From contig NZ_JACRSV010000004.1 in assembly GCF_014384905.1 (NCBI RefSeq), positions 62,001-126,000 on the forward strand: DNA of 64,000 bases, read 5' to 3'. Positions 35,214 through 43,251 of the stretch are shown here, in pieces. Source of the DNA: Fumia xinanensis. Its GTDB lineage: Bacteria > Bacillota > Clostridia > Oscillospirales > Ruminococcaceae. Below the pieces are notes generated by a model. That model was not told the origin of the DNA, did no database searches, and saw only the letters and a program-made list of their open reading frames with translations. Position 1 is the stretch's first letter; the number at the start of each line of letters is the position of its first letter. The position numbers and the translations under genes were made by a program.

Positions 35214-35247
35214 AAAAAGGCAGAAACAAAGCCGTTTCTGCCTTTCT
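35214..35247 (-). terminator. Terminator of the 97-aa protein gene
   Basis: AAAGGCAGAAAC (35216-35227) pairs with GTTTCTGCCTTT (35234-35245). On the minus strand it follows the stop of the small gene at 35250 and ends in T-run. Confidence 0.75.
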
Positions 35248-35249
35248 AT

Positions 35250-35543
35250 TTATTCAAACCGAAGAATTCCCTTTCGGATCAACGCAGCGGTAATACGATA
35301 AATTTTTCCAAGCCAATCCTCTATCAATGCCGGTTTGACCTGATAGTAATCCGCCAGTTGCTTGATGGAGCACTTCTCTACAAAGTGAAGGGTTAAAAGC
35401 GTTTTAAGATCCATAAAATCCCCTACAGCCAAACGGACGCTCTGCATAAAAACACGGGAGGAAATCAGTTTGGCGAAGTTTCTTTGGTTATGGAGCAAAT
35501 TATCGATTTGCGCGATATCTACGGCCATACACGGTGTCACCAT
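35250..35543 (-). CDS. Unrecognised 97-aa protein with a possible helix-turn-helix
   Basis: The C-terminal half (VEKCSIKQLADYYQVKPALIEDWLGKIYRITAAL) resembles a sigma-region-4-like or resolvase-like helix-turn-helix, and the N-terminal half is helical. There is no cysteine cluster or membrane segment. No strong ribosome site is seen before ATG 35543, and ATG 35528 is an alternative. A terminator directly after the stop supports a real gene. It could be a small DNA-binding protein; the function is unknown. Confidence 0.5.
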   Translation of the reverse strand: MVTPCMAVDIAQIDNLLHNQRNFAKLISSRVFMQSVRLAVGDFMDLKTLLTLHFVEKCSIKQLADYYQVKPALIEDWLGKIYRITAALIRKGILRFE

Positions 35544-35750
35544 CTTGAATGAAATATTTTGGGAATCGAAGTTTAAGGTCAGGATTAAAACGATTCACTC
35601 GCATCATTGCCAAAGGAATCGAGAGATGTCTTAATTTTGTTCACTATAGCGAGACAATATTTCGAATTGCAGTTATACGAAATACTCTGTTAATAATAGT
35701 ACCATAAAAATCAATCGATATTTGTCGATAAAAATAGAAATACTCTTTTT

Positions 35751-36191
35751 TTACAAAAATTTTTTAAGAATTTCTACATTTTTTTCTTCTCCCTCCACCA
35801 GTTTTTTAGCTAATTTCAGGATATCCGGGTCAGTATCTGCCCCTTGCTGGTTCATTTCCTTTTGGATATCGACAATTCCCATCGAACTTCCCTGAACAAG
35901 CATCTGAGCCAGATGAGAAGGAGAGCGGTCAGTAAGGGTGTTTACTTTAATCATCAATGAAGCGGACACATCGTCCCACATGCCGGGCCCTTTTGGTTCT
36001 TCACCATGGGAACGGAGAAGGAGGGAAGCTTCGTCATTCATCTGGGTATACCAGTCCCGATGTTTTTGTAAAACCTGCAGAAAGTCGGGGTCTTCTGTAA
36101 TTTCTGTGATTTCCTCCAGAGTCTTACGACCCATCTGAGAATTTTTATAAATGTCGTTGAGCATTTGAACGTCAGGATTATTCTGCTGCAT
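35751..36191 (-). CDS. Ferritin-like helical protein, DUF2383-type (uncertain)
   Basis: A 146-aa acidic, fully helical protein: about four amphipathic helices with no cysteine, signal or membrane segment. Pattern and length (NDIYKNSQMGRKTLEEITE, LQVLQKHRDWYTQMNDEA, MIKVNTLTDRSPSHLAQMLVQGSSMGI) resemble the DUF2383/PA2169 ferritin-like four-helix bundles, but clear metal-ligand motifs are not obvious. ATG 36191 is at about 12 bases from AAAGGA; the ATG at 36203 abuts it. The function is unknown. Confidence 0.65.
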   Translation of the reverse strand: MQQNNPDVQMLNDIYKNSQMGRKTLEEITEITEDPDFLQVLQKHRDWYTQMNDEASLLLRSHGEEPKGPGMWDDVSASLMIKVNTLTDRSPSHLAQMLVQGSSMGIVDIQKEMNQQGADTDPDILKLAKKLVEGEEKNVEILKKFL

Positions 36192-36310
36192 AGAATTTAT
36201 CATTCCTTTCTGGGAATAGGGCCATTTTGGTTTCTAAAAATTTTTTCCAACAAACAGCCCATTCACTATTTTTCTATATTATTCCCAAAAACAGCATATA
36301 TTCAGGGGCT

Positions 36311-36892
36311 TTACAAAGAAGTTTTCTCTCTTTTTTGCTCTGTCGCTTTCCTTTGAATCCATGCAGCGATCATTTCAGTGCCGTTTTGCGGCATGGAGGA
36401 ACCATTTAGAATGATATCCGCATACCAGCGGGTGGGAGCTACAAATTCGTCGTACCGGTAGCGGACGGAATCTAGGCAGTAGGATAGGATTTCTTCAAAA
36501 TCCTGACCGTATTCCATATTTCGCTTCAGTCGTCGGGCCAGGCGCTCGTCTGCCTGACAATCCACATAAACTTTTCCGTCTAACCGGTTTCGGATTTTTT
36601 CGCAGCAGAAAAGCATAGCCTGCTCAATAAGGATTACGTCGGGATTTTTTTTCACTTCCTCTATAATTGCGCTGTCCATCGCTTCGAAATCCATAACATC
36701 TGGGTGGTTGTATTCGACATAGAGTTTTCCGGTAAAGGGGGCCGTGGTATTGGGCAATTTTTCCTTGTAATAGCAGTCGCCATTGATTAATGTGACGGAT
36801 AAATAAGGCTCTAAAAGAGTCTTGAGTTTTAAACAAATAGTGGATTTGCCGCTGGCAGAACCGCCGGCAAACCCGATGATAAGCGGTTTCAT
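36311..36892 (-). CDS. Uridine kinase-like P-loop kinase
   Basis: A 193-aa nucleoside-kinase-fold protein with Walker A GFAGGSASGKSTICLKL (residues ~6-22), followed by INGDCYYKEKLP and a YNHPDVMDFEAMD segment that parallels the uridine kinase DSFYK and NFDHPDAFD elements, and LIEQAMLFC in place of the usual LEGIL. It probably phosphorylates a nucleoside or a related alcohol. ATG 36892 has GGGAG at eight bases; the open frame extends 75 codons upstream into the hydA terminator and is rejected. It is the last gene after hydA on this strand, but a terminator separates them. Confidence 0.8.
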   Translation of the reverse strand: MKPLIIGFAGGSASGKSTICLKLKTLLEPYLSVTLINGDCYYKEKLPNTTAPFTGKLYVEYNHPDVMDFEAMDSAIIEEVKKNPDVILIEQAMLFCCEKIRNRLDGKVYVDCQADERLARRLKRNMEYGQDFEEILSYCLDSVRYRYDEFVAPTRWYADIILNGSSMPQNGTEMIAAWIQRKATEQKREKTSL

Positions 36893-36919
36893 TTCCATCA
36901 CTCCCAGGTAACAGTTTAG

Positions 36920-36950
36920 AAAAAATCCCCGGTGCAAACCGGGGATTTTT
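36920..36950 (-). terminator. Terminator of the hydrogenase operon
   Basis: AAAAATCCCCGG pairs with CCGGGGATTTTT (around 36921-36950) with a six-base loop, seven bases after the hydA stop on the minus strand. Confidence 0.88.
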
Positions 36951-36956
36951 GACGAA

Positions 36957-38699
36957 TTAATATTTGGGTCTCGCCACATAAGAGGTGTGCAAAATCTTGT
37001 GTGCCTTGTGGCTGCCGGGTTTTTCCAGATACTCGGAATACAGGGTCTTGATCCAGGGATTTTCGTGGGATTTGCGGAGCCCCATTCCAGAATCGGTATC
37101 ATAGAGGGCTTTGGCACGGAGCGCTTTCAGATCTACAAAGTTGCGAACCGAAGCGGGCTGGAAGGGCTGTCCGCCGCCATTGACGCAGCCGCCGGGACAG
37201 GCCATGATCTCGATGAACTGGTAGTCGGCTGTGCCGTCCTTAATCATCTGGAGGACCTTCTTAGCATTAGCAAGGCCGGAGCAGACCGCAACCTTCACAT
37301 CCATGCCAGCAATGTTGTAAGTAGCTTCCTTGATGCCGTCGGTACCGCGGACGTCGTTAAATTCCACCGGCTGCATATCCTTGCCATTGAGCCAGTCGTT
37401 GGCGGTGCGGAGGGCAGCCTCCATTACGCCGCCAGTAGCGCCAAAGATGAGGCCAGCGCCTGAACCGGTTCCCAAAGGATTGTCAAACTCCTCGTCGGGC
37501 AGGTTTTTGAAGTTTAAGCCTGCAGTTTCGATGAGGCGGGCAAGCTCTCTGGTGGTCAGCGCGATATCGATGTCGGGAACGCCGGCAGCGGCCTGATCGT
37601 CACGGCCCATCTCGAATTTTTTGGCGGTACAGGGCATGACGCTGACGACGACGAGATTTTTGGGATCAATGCCGTTTTTCTCAGCGTACCAGGTTTTGGC
37701 GATGGCGCCAAACATCTGCTGGGGCGATTTGCAGCTGGACAGGTGGGGCAGCAGATCGGGGAAGTAGTGTTCGCAGTACTTGACCCATCCGGGAGAGCAG
37801 GAGGTAATCATGGGCAGAACGCCGCCGTTCTGGACGCGTTCTACAAACTCGTTAGCCTCTTCCATAATGGTCAAGTCAGCGGAGAAGTCGGTATCGAATA
37901 CACCGTCAAAGCCCATTCTGCGGAGAGCGGCGACCATTTTGCCTTCCACGTTAGAGCCGATAGGCATACCGAACGCCTCGCCCAGAGTGACACGGATGGA
38001 AGGAGCGGTCTGGACGATAACGGTCTTTTCGGGATCATTTAATGCTTCCCAAACCTTTGCGGTGTAGTCTTTTTCCATCAAAGCGCCGGTGGGGCAGGCT
38101 ACGATGCACTGGCCGCAGGAAACGCAAGAGGTTTCGCCCAGTTTCGCTTCAAATGCACAACTGATATTTGTTTTGAAGCCGCGCTCGTTGGCACCGATGA
38201 CGCCCACATCCTGCCACTGGCGGCAGACTGCTGCACAGCGGCGGCAGAGGACACATTTGCTATTGTCGCGGATCATATGAGCGGCGGAATCGTCAATCTC
38301 ATACTCATTTTTTTCGCCCTCGAAGGCATTTTCGTTATAGATGCCGTTGTCCACACAGAGCTTCTGCAATTCGCAGTCGCCGCTTTTAAGGCAGGACAGG
38401 CAGGATTTGTTATGGGTGGAGAGCAAAAGCTCCAGGTTGGTACGGCGGGCATCCAAAACCTTTTTGGTGTTTGTGAACACTTCCATGCCTTCGTTAACGG
38501 GATAGACGCAAGCCGCGACCTGGGCTTTGGCGCCCTTGACCTCAACGGTGCAGATGCGGCAGGCGCCGATCTCGTTAATGTCTTTCAAATAACAGAGGGT
38601 CGGGATATCGATTCCCACCTGGCGTGCTGCTTCAAGGATTGTAGTCCCGGGGGCAACAGCGACAGGCATATTATTGATTTTTAAGTTAATCATTTCCAT
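36957..38699 (-). CDS. hydA: [FeFe] hydrogenase catalytic subunit HydA (multimeric, NADH-linked type)
   Basis: A 580-aa hydrogenase. N-terminal [2Fe-2S] domain (CYLKDINEIGACRICTVEV...C), then the His/Cys cluster HNKSCLSCLKSGDC, two [4Fe-4S] motifs (CVLCRRCAAVCRQW, CVSCGQCIVACP), then the H-cluster domain with its three signatures ITSCSPGWVKY, VMPCTAKKFEM and EIMACPGGCVNGGGQP. In the first signature the second Cys of the common TSCCP is Ser. With hydB and hydC it should oxidise NADH and reduced ferredoxin together while releasing H2 (electron confurcation), by homology. ATG 38699 has AAGGAG at 11 bases; the GTG at 38711 overlaps that site. A terminator follows. Confidence 0.96.
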   Translation of the reverse strand: MEMINLKINNMPVAVAPGTTILEAARQVGIDIPTLCYLKDINEIGACRICTVEVKGAKAQVAACVYPVNEGMEVFTNTKKVLDARRTNLELLLSTHNKSCLSCLKSGDCELQKLCVDNGIYNENAFEGEKNEYEIDDSAAHMIRDNSKCVLCRRCAAVCRQWQDVGVIGANERGFKTNISCAFEAKLGETSCVSCGQCIVACPTGALMEKDYTAKVWEALNDPEKTVIVQTAPSIRVTLGEAFGMPIGSNVEGKMVAALRRMGFDGVFDTDFSADLTIMEEANEFVERVQNGGVLPMITSCSPGWVKYCEHYFPDLLPHLSSCKSPQQMFGAIAKTWYAEKNGIDPKNLVVVSVMPCTAKKFEMGRDDQAAAGVPDIDIALTTRELARLIETAGLNFKNLPDEEFDNPLGTGSGAGLIFGATGGVMEAALRTANDWLNGKDMQPVEFNDVRGTDGIKEATYNIAGMDVKVAVCSGLANAKKVLQMIKDGTADYQFIEIMACPGGCVNGGGQPFQPASVRNFVDLKALRAKALYDTDSGMGLRKSHENPWIKTLYSEYLEKPGSHKAHKILHTSYVARPKY

Positions 38700-38714
38700 G
38701 CTGGGCCACACTCC

Positions 38715-40502
38715 TTATCTCTTTACGATAGCGCCGAATTTACATTTCTCAATGCAGGCGCCGCACTTGATACATTTGTCCTGATTGACCACATGAGGAT
38801 TCTTGACGGTTCCCTCGATAGCACCCACCGGACAGGTTCTGGCGCATAGGGTACAGCCTTTACATTTATCCTCCAGGATGACGACCTGCATCAGGTGTTT
38901 ACAAACGCCGGCAGGGCATTTCTTGTCGACTACGTGAGCGACATATTCGTCACGGAAGTATTTGAGGGTCGATAAAACCGGATTAGGGGCCGTTTGACCC
39001 AGGCCGCAGAGGGAGTTTGCCTTGATATAGTAGCAGAGCTCTTCCATTTTGTCCAGGTCTTCCAGTGTCGCCTGGCCGCGGGTGATTTTGTCGAGCATCT
39101 CATAGAGACGTTTGGTGCCGACACGGCAGGGGGTACATTTTCCGCAGGATTCGTCCACGGTGAATTCCAGGAAAAATTTTGCGATGTCCACCATACAGGT
39201 GTCTTCGTCCATAACGATGAGACCGCCGGAGCCCATCATGGACCCTATCTCAATCAGATTATCATAGTCGATCTTGATATCGAAATGGGACTCGGGGATA
39301 CATCCGCCGGAAGGCCCTCCGGTCTGAGCAGCCTTAAATTTCTTTCCGTTGGGGATACCGCCGCCGATTTCCTCGACGACTTCCCGCAGGGTGGTACCCA
39401 TAGGAACCTCTACAAGGCCGGTATTTTTGATTTTACCGCCCAAGGCGAACACTTTAGTACCCTTGGACTTCTCGGTGCCGATGGAGCTGAACCACTCAGC
39501 GCCGTTTAGGATGATTCTCGGAATGTTGGCATAAGTTTCCACGTTATTCAAAACGGTGGGTTTGCCAAACAGGCCTTTGACTGCCGGGAAAGGAGGACGG
39601 GGACGGGGTTCGCCGCGGTGGCCTTCGATGGAAGTCATCAAAGCGGTTTCCTCGCCGCAGACAAATGCGCCTGCACCCAGGCGGAGTTCCAGATCGAAAT
39701 CAAAACCGGAATCAAAAATGTTTTTGCCCAGCAAGCCGTATTCTCTTGCCTGATCAATAGCGATCTGAAGGCGTTTAACAGCGATGGGATACTCTGCACG
39801 AATGTAGATGTAACCCTGGTTGGCGCCGATGGCGTAACCGGCGATTGCCATGGCCTCGATAACCACATGAGGGTCGCCTTCCAAAACAGAACGGTCCATA
39901 AACGCGCCGGGGTCACCTTCGTCGGCGTTACAGGCAACGTATTTCTGATCGGCCTGGTTAGCGGCGGCAAAGCTCCATTTTAATCCGGTGGGGAACCCTC
40001 CGCCTCCGCGTCCGCGCAGGCCGGAATCCTTGATGATCTGGATAACCTGATCGGGGGTGTACTCAGTCAGTACTTTACCCAGCGCTTCGTAGCCGTCGGT
40101 ACCGATATACTCATCAATGTTTTCAGGATTGATAACGCCGCAGTTGCGGAGAGCGATACGGTGCTGTTTGGCGTAGAAATTGGTATCGTTTAAGGATTTG
40201 ACCTCGTCTTCCTGCACTGTCTCTTTATAAAGCAGGCGTTTGACGATACGGCCTTTTAAAAGATGTTCGCTGACGATTTCAGGAATATCCTCTGCTTTCA
40301 CTTCCGAGTAGAAGCATCCCTCGGGATATACGATCATGATCGGGCCCAATGCGCAGAGGCCGAAGCAACCGGTCTTGACGACTTTTACTTCTTCCTCCAG
40401 CCCGTTTTTCTTAATTTCACTTTCCAGGGACTCGATAATCGCCTGGCTGCCGGAAGAAGTACATCCGGTACCTCCGCAGACAAGTACGTGTGAACGAAAC
40501 AT
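38715..40502 (-). CDS. hydB: NuoF-like NADH-binding hydrogenase subunit HydB
   Basis: A 595-aa flavo-iron-sulfur protein. An N-terminal thioredoxin-like [2Fe-2S] domain (CGGTGCTSSGSQ ... TGCFGLC) is followed by the FMN/NADH fold (GLRGRGGGGFPTGLKW, ACNADEGDPGAFMDRS, ALGGKIKNTGLVEVP), the NuoF [4Fe-4S] site ESCGKCTPCRVGTKRL, and a C-terminal double ferredoxin domain (CKGCTLCARTCP, CIKCGACIEKC). It takes electrons from NADH and routes them through the Fe-S chain to HydA and ferredoxin. AAGGAGGTCG is well spaced from ATG 40502; 12 bases separate it from the 2Fe-2S gene upstream. Confidence 0.96.
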   Translation of the reverse strand: MFRSHVLVCGGTGCTSSGSQAIIESLESEIKKNGLEEEVKVVKTGCFGLCALGPIMIVYPEGCFYSEVKAEDIPEIVSEHLLKGRIVKRLLYKETVQEDEVKSLNDTNFYAKQHRIALRNCGVINPENIDEYIGTDGYEALGKVLTEYTPDQVIQIIKDSGLRGRGGGGFPTGLKWSFAAANQADQKYVACNADEGDPGAFMDRSVLEGDPHVVIEAMAIAGYAIGANQGYIYIRAEYPIAVKRLQIAIDQAREYGLLGKNIFDSGFDFDLELRLGAGAFVCGEETALMTSIEGHRGEPRPRPPFPAVKGLFGKPTVLNNVETYANIPRIILNGAEWFSSIGTEKSKGTKVFALGGKIKNTGLVEVPMGTTLREVVEEIGGGIPNGKKFKAAQTGGPSGGCIPESHFDIKIDYDNLIEIGSMMGSGGLIVMDEDTCMVDIAKFFLEFTVDESCGKCTPCRVGTKRLYEMLDKITRGQATLEDLDKMEELCYYIKANSLCGLGQTAPNPVLSTLKYFRDEYVAHVVDKKCPAGVCKHLMQVVILEDKCKGCTLCARTCPVGAIEGTVKNPHVVNQDKCIKCGACIEKCKFGAIVKR

Positions 40503-40514
40503 GGTGCGACCTCC

Positions 40515-40883
40515 TTATTTTAAGTTTCCGATGGTATACTCGCTGACGACGTTGCCGTTGACCAAATGGTCGGTAACGACCTTTGCCACCTTGTCCGCGG
40601 TCATTTTTACATAAGTCGTTTTTTCGCCGTTTGCGTCGATTACTTCGACGACGGGCTCATACTGGCAGATGCCGATGCAACCGGTTTGGGTGACGGTTAC
40701 GTTGTGGAGATTTCTCTTTGCCACTTCTTCGGTAAACGCGTTGAGCACCGGTCTTGCGCCAGCGGCAATACCGCAGGTCGCCATGCCGACGACGACACGA
40801 ATATTGTCGCCGTTTTCCTCACGGAGATTGACATTGTTTTTCATTTTGTCGCGAATGGCTTTCAGTTCTTCTAAGCTTTTCAT
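40515..40883 (-). CDS. Thioredoxin-like [2Fe-2S] ferredoxin of the hydrogenase operon
   Basis: A 122-aa thioredoxin-like ferredoxin. Cysteines occur as MATCGIAAGA and TQTGCIGICQYEP, matching the two halves of a [2Fe-2S] site of the NuoE-like fold, although the first half shows a single Cys where four ligands are usual (only C, C, C are clear). It lies between the HATPase gene and hydB, as the small HydD-like subunit does in related operons. It is probably an electron-transfer or assembly component of the hydrogenase; the exact role is not established. Confidence 0.88.
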   Translation of the reverse strand: MKSLEELKAIRDKMKNNVNLREENGDNIRVVVGMATCGIAAGARPVLNAFTEEVAKRNLHNVTVTQTGCIGICQYEPVVEVIDANGEKTTYVKMTADKVAKVVTDHLVNGNVVSEYTIGNLK

Positions 40884-40913
40884 TTAGCTGCACCACCTTA
40901 TTGATTTGTGTCT

Positions 40914-41459
40914 TTATTTTCGGTTTAATTCGCTGTCGTTTTCGGTGAGAAATTCCTTTAAAAACGTCAGTACTTCGGGGGAATTTAAGGGCACACCTTC
41001 CAAAATCGTGCGGATCTCCCTGGTGTCCAATTCGAAGGACTTTCCGTCAATTTCTCTTCTGTAGAGAAAGTCCAGCTGCGGGTTCACCGAGATAAGAGAC
41101 AGCATCGTGGCGTTGATATCGCCCAAAGGCAGCATATCAAAGTGGTTGGTGTGGTATGTAGCGGTTGTACGGGTTCCTTTTCCCACCTCCGATTCGATGG
41201 AAAAGGTTCCTCCCGTCGCTTCGGCGGACATTTTGAAAAACGGCACGCCTAAGCCTACTTTTCGGGTTGTCCGCGTTGTAAAAAAGGGGTCCATCACATT
41301 TTTTATCTGTTCTTCGGTCATGCCGCAGCCGTCGTCCTCAATGGAAATTGAGAGAAGGTGCCTTGGCGTGTCCTCCAAAACCGTTATGGTTACGAGCGAT
41401 GCATTCGCCCGGATGGAATTCTGCGCAATGTCCAGTACGTTCAGCGACAGTTCCTGCAT
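40914..41459 (-). CDS. HATPase_c ATP-binding protein of the hydrogenase operon
   Basis: A 181-aa protein with a GHKL ATPase fold like histidine kinase C-domains: N-box LDIAQNSIRANAS, G1-box IEDDGCGMTEEQI, F-like MDPFFTTR and G2-box VGLGVPFFKMSAEATGG. There is no phosphoacceptor His domain, sensor or membrane segment. Proteins of this type are common between nuoE- and nuoF-like genes of clostridial hydrogenase operons; a kinase or anti-sigma-like regulatory role is inferred. The start ATG 41459 overlaps no gene and lies 39 bases after hydC. Confidence 0.85.
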   Translation of the reverse strand: MQELSLNVLDIAQNSIRANASLVTITVLEDTPRHLLSISIEDDGCGMTEEQIKNVMDPFFTTRTTRKVGLGVPFFKMSAEATGGTFSIESEVGKGTRTTATYHTNHFDMLPLGDINATMLSLISVNPQLDFLYRREIDGKSFELDTREIRTILEGVPLNSPEVLTFLKEFLTENDSELNRK

Positions 41460-41498
41460 AAAGCTTCACCGGTCCCTTTCGTTTGTGGACTTTGTCCC

Positions 41499-41993
41499 TT
41501 ATGCGTATTTGGCCAGAATGTCGTCCACGTCGTCGGGGGTAATTTTGCCGTAGACATCTTCGTTGACGGTCATGACGGGAGCCAAGCCGCATGCGCCGAC
41601 ACAACGGCAGGCCTCGAGAGAGAATTTGCCGTCGGGAGTACACTGGCCGCCCTGAATACCCAGGCGCTGCTGTAAACGGTCGTAAATGTCGCCGGAACCT
41701 TTGACGTAGCAGGCGGTGCCGAGGCAGACTGATACCTTATATTGTCCCTTGGGGTACAGTGAGAATTGAGCGTAGAAGGTGACGACGCCATAGACCTCTT
41801 CCAGCGGGATGTCAAGGCCTTCCGCGATAATAGTCTGGACTTCGATGGGCAGGTAGCCGTAAATTTCCTGAGCTTCCTGCAAAACAGGCATCAAAGCGCC
41901 TTTTTGATCCTTGTGTTTCAGGATGACCTCTTTGAGCTCTTTTTCCTGTTCCGGAGTGCCTTTGAATGCAACACCGGCGTTTTTGTTAGACAT
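41499..41993 (-). CDS. hydC: NuoE-like hydrogenase subunit HydC
   Basis: A 164-aa subunit of the NuoE/HydC family with a helical N-terminus (LKEVILKHKDQKGALMPVLQEAQEIYGYLP) and a thioredoxin-like [2Fe-2S] domain whose four cysteines are visible in VCLGTACYVKG and SLEACRCVGACGLAP. It passes electrons with HydB toward HydA. It is the first gene of the minus-strand operon; TAAGGAGGTTC lies seven bases before ATG 41993. Confidence 0.95.
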   Translation of the reverse strand: MSNKNAGVAFKGTPEQEKELKEVILKHKDQKGALMPVLQEAQEIYGYLPIEVQTIIAEGLDIPLEEVYGVVTFYAQFSLYPKGQYKVSVCLGTACYVKGSGDIYDRLQQRLGIQGGQCTPDGKFSLEACRCVGACGLAPVMTVNEDVYGKITPDDVDDILAKYA

Positions 41994-42165
41994 AGATGAA
42001 CCTCCTTATGATTTGATTGCAGGTAGATTGACGCAATTTGAGTCTTTCAAAAAAGCGGCAGCCGCCTTCTGAAAAGCACCCTGTCACATATATATGGGAC
42101 AGGGCTCCAAATTATCTGCCATATTTTTCTGATATGCCAGATATATCATGGATGCATACCCGTTT

Positions 42166-42195
42166 ATTATAGCATTTTTCGGCAAAAAATGCTAT
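42166..42195 (-). promoter_or_regulatory. Hydrogenase operon promoter with overlapping palindrome
   Basis: On the minus strand TAGCAT (42194-42189), 17 bases, TATAAT (42171-42166). The 11-bp arms 42169-42179 and 42185-42195 (ATAGCATTTTT and its complement) span the spacer and both boxes, as expected for an operator. I do not recognise the regulator; it does not match the Rex consensus I know. Confidence 0.55.
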
Positions 42196-42268
42196 CTATT
42201 ATCTTGTATAAGAGAATTTTGTTTTTTTGTCGAAATTAGACAAAAAGTAGGCAGTTGATTCGGAACTA

Positions 42269-42297
42269 TTGAAACCAAAGCAAAAACAGTCTATAAT
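42269..42297 (+). promoter_or_regulatory. Promoter of the DRTGG/HydS-like operon
   Basis: TTGAAA (42269-42274), a 17-base spacer and a perfect TATAAT (42292-42297), about 115 bases before the first ATG. Confidence 0.75.
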
Positions 42298-42412
42298 GAA
42301 AAGAACTTATCCGGAAATTAATCATATTCCCCTATTTTTTTGCTAGGCATCATGATTTTTTGGCATATTCGCCGCAAGGGGGACATGAACAGCATACGAA
42401 GGAGGAACTCCC

Positions 42413-42784
42413 ATGAATGTACGGCAAGTAGCGGAGCTTCTGGACGCCCAGGTCCTCTGCGGAGAAGATAACCTTGATACCGAAGTGCACGATGCCTGTG
42501 GCTCCGACATGATGAGCGACGTCCTGGCATTTGTCAAAAATCAGGCGGTGCTGCTAACCGGCCTCGTCAACATCCAGGTGGTGCGGACGGCTGATATGAT
42601 GGATATGGTCTGTATCGTCTTTGTCCGCGGTAAAATGCCCGATGATGATATGATCGCTTTGGCGCGCCGAAAAGGCATGGTGCTCCTGAGCACCCGCCAC
42701 AGGATGTTTACCGCGTGCGGCCTCCTGTGGGACAACGGATTGCGGGGGGGAGTTACCGATGAACTCGTTGAAACTGACCTATGA
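42413..42784 (+). CDS. DRTGG-domain protein (first copy)
   Basis: A 123-aa DRTGG-fold protein starting MNVRQVAELLDAQVLCGEDNL. The compact alpha/beta domain is best known from phosphate acetyltransferase N-termini and CBS proteins, and here stands alone. No catalytic residues are known. AAGGAGGAACTCCC lies before ATG 42413. Its end overlaps the start of the next gene by 26 bases, so the two are tightly coupled. A related DRTGG protein (44585) lies after the hydrogenase-like gene. The pair is typical of the clostridial gene set beside multimeric hydrogenases. Confidence 0.85.
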   Translation: MNVRQVAELLDAQVLCGEDNLDTEVHDACGSDMMSDVLAFVKNQAVLLTGLVNIQVVRTADMMDMVCIVFVRGKMPDDDMIALARRKGMVLLSTRHRMFTACGLLWDNGLRGGVTDELVETDL

Positions 42785-43178
42785 GGTAGACGGCGAAGAT
42801 TTCACCCGGGCAGGAGAAGCGTCCTCTAATGTGAAAAAACAGCTTCGAAAACTCGGCATTTCTCCGGAAGCCATCCGCAAGGTTGCCATTGCCCTCTACG
42901 AGGGAGAGATCAACATGGTGATCCACGCCGACGGCGGAAATATCGACGTGGAGATCACACCGGAAAAAATCAGCATGGTGCTCAAGGATCAAGGCAAGGG
43001 GATCGCCGACATCGACAAGGCCATGCAGGAGGGCTACTCCACCGCGCCGGACGAGGTGCGGAGCCTGGGCTTCGGCGCCGGCATGGGCCTTCCAAACATG
43101 AAAAAATACTCCGACGAAATGCGCATTGAGAGCACTGTCGGGGTGGGGACCACCGTTTATATGACGGTGAACCTGTAA
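42759..43178 (+). CDS. Anti-sigma-factor-like ATP-binding protein (HATPase_c)
   Basis: A 139-aa GHKL protein like SpoIIAB/RsbW: N-box AIALYEGEINMVIHADGG, G1-box MVLKDQGKGIADIDKA and G2-box LGFGAGMGLPNMKKYSDEM. RsbW-type proteins are serine kinases that bind sigma factors or antagonists, but no partner gene with STAS or PP2C motifs is visible here. It is translationally coupled to the DRTGG gene before it and lies before the Fe-S protein, so it may relay a redox signal (inference). Confidence 0.85.
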   Translation: MNSLKLTYEVDGEDFTRAGEASSNVKKQLRKLGISPEAIRKVAIALYEGEINMVIHADGGNIDVEITPEKISMVLKDQGKGIADIDKAMQEGYSTAPDEVRSLGFGAGMGLPNMKKYSDEMRIESTVGVGTTVYMTVNL

Positions 43179-43251
43179 ATACCTGACGCAAAGCCTCCGC
43201 GGAATCTTCCGCGGGGTTTTCGATTCACACCGAAAAAAGGGGGTAATCGGG

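Larger units (their letters stand above)
41994..42412. other. Divergent control region between the hydrogenase and DRTGG operons
   Basis: A 419-bp region without genes. It contains a minus-strand promoter covered by an 11-bp palindrome (42169-42195), a plus-strand promoter (42269-42297), and a 7-bp hairpin CCCTGTC/GACAGGG (42079-42085 with 42098-42104) in the hydC leader. The rest is AT-rich. Confidence 0.6.

Noticed and set aside
36893..37117. 75-codon N-terminal extension of the uridine-kinase-like gene
   Set aside because: It runs through the hydA terminator and the hydA 3' end; ATG 36892 starts just before the P-loop with good spacing.
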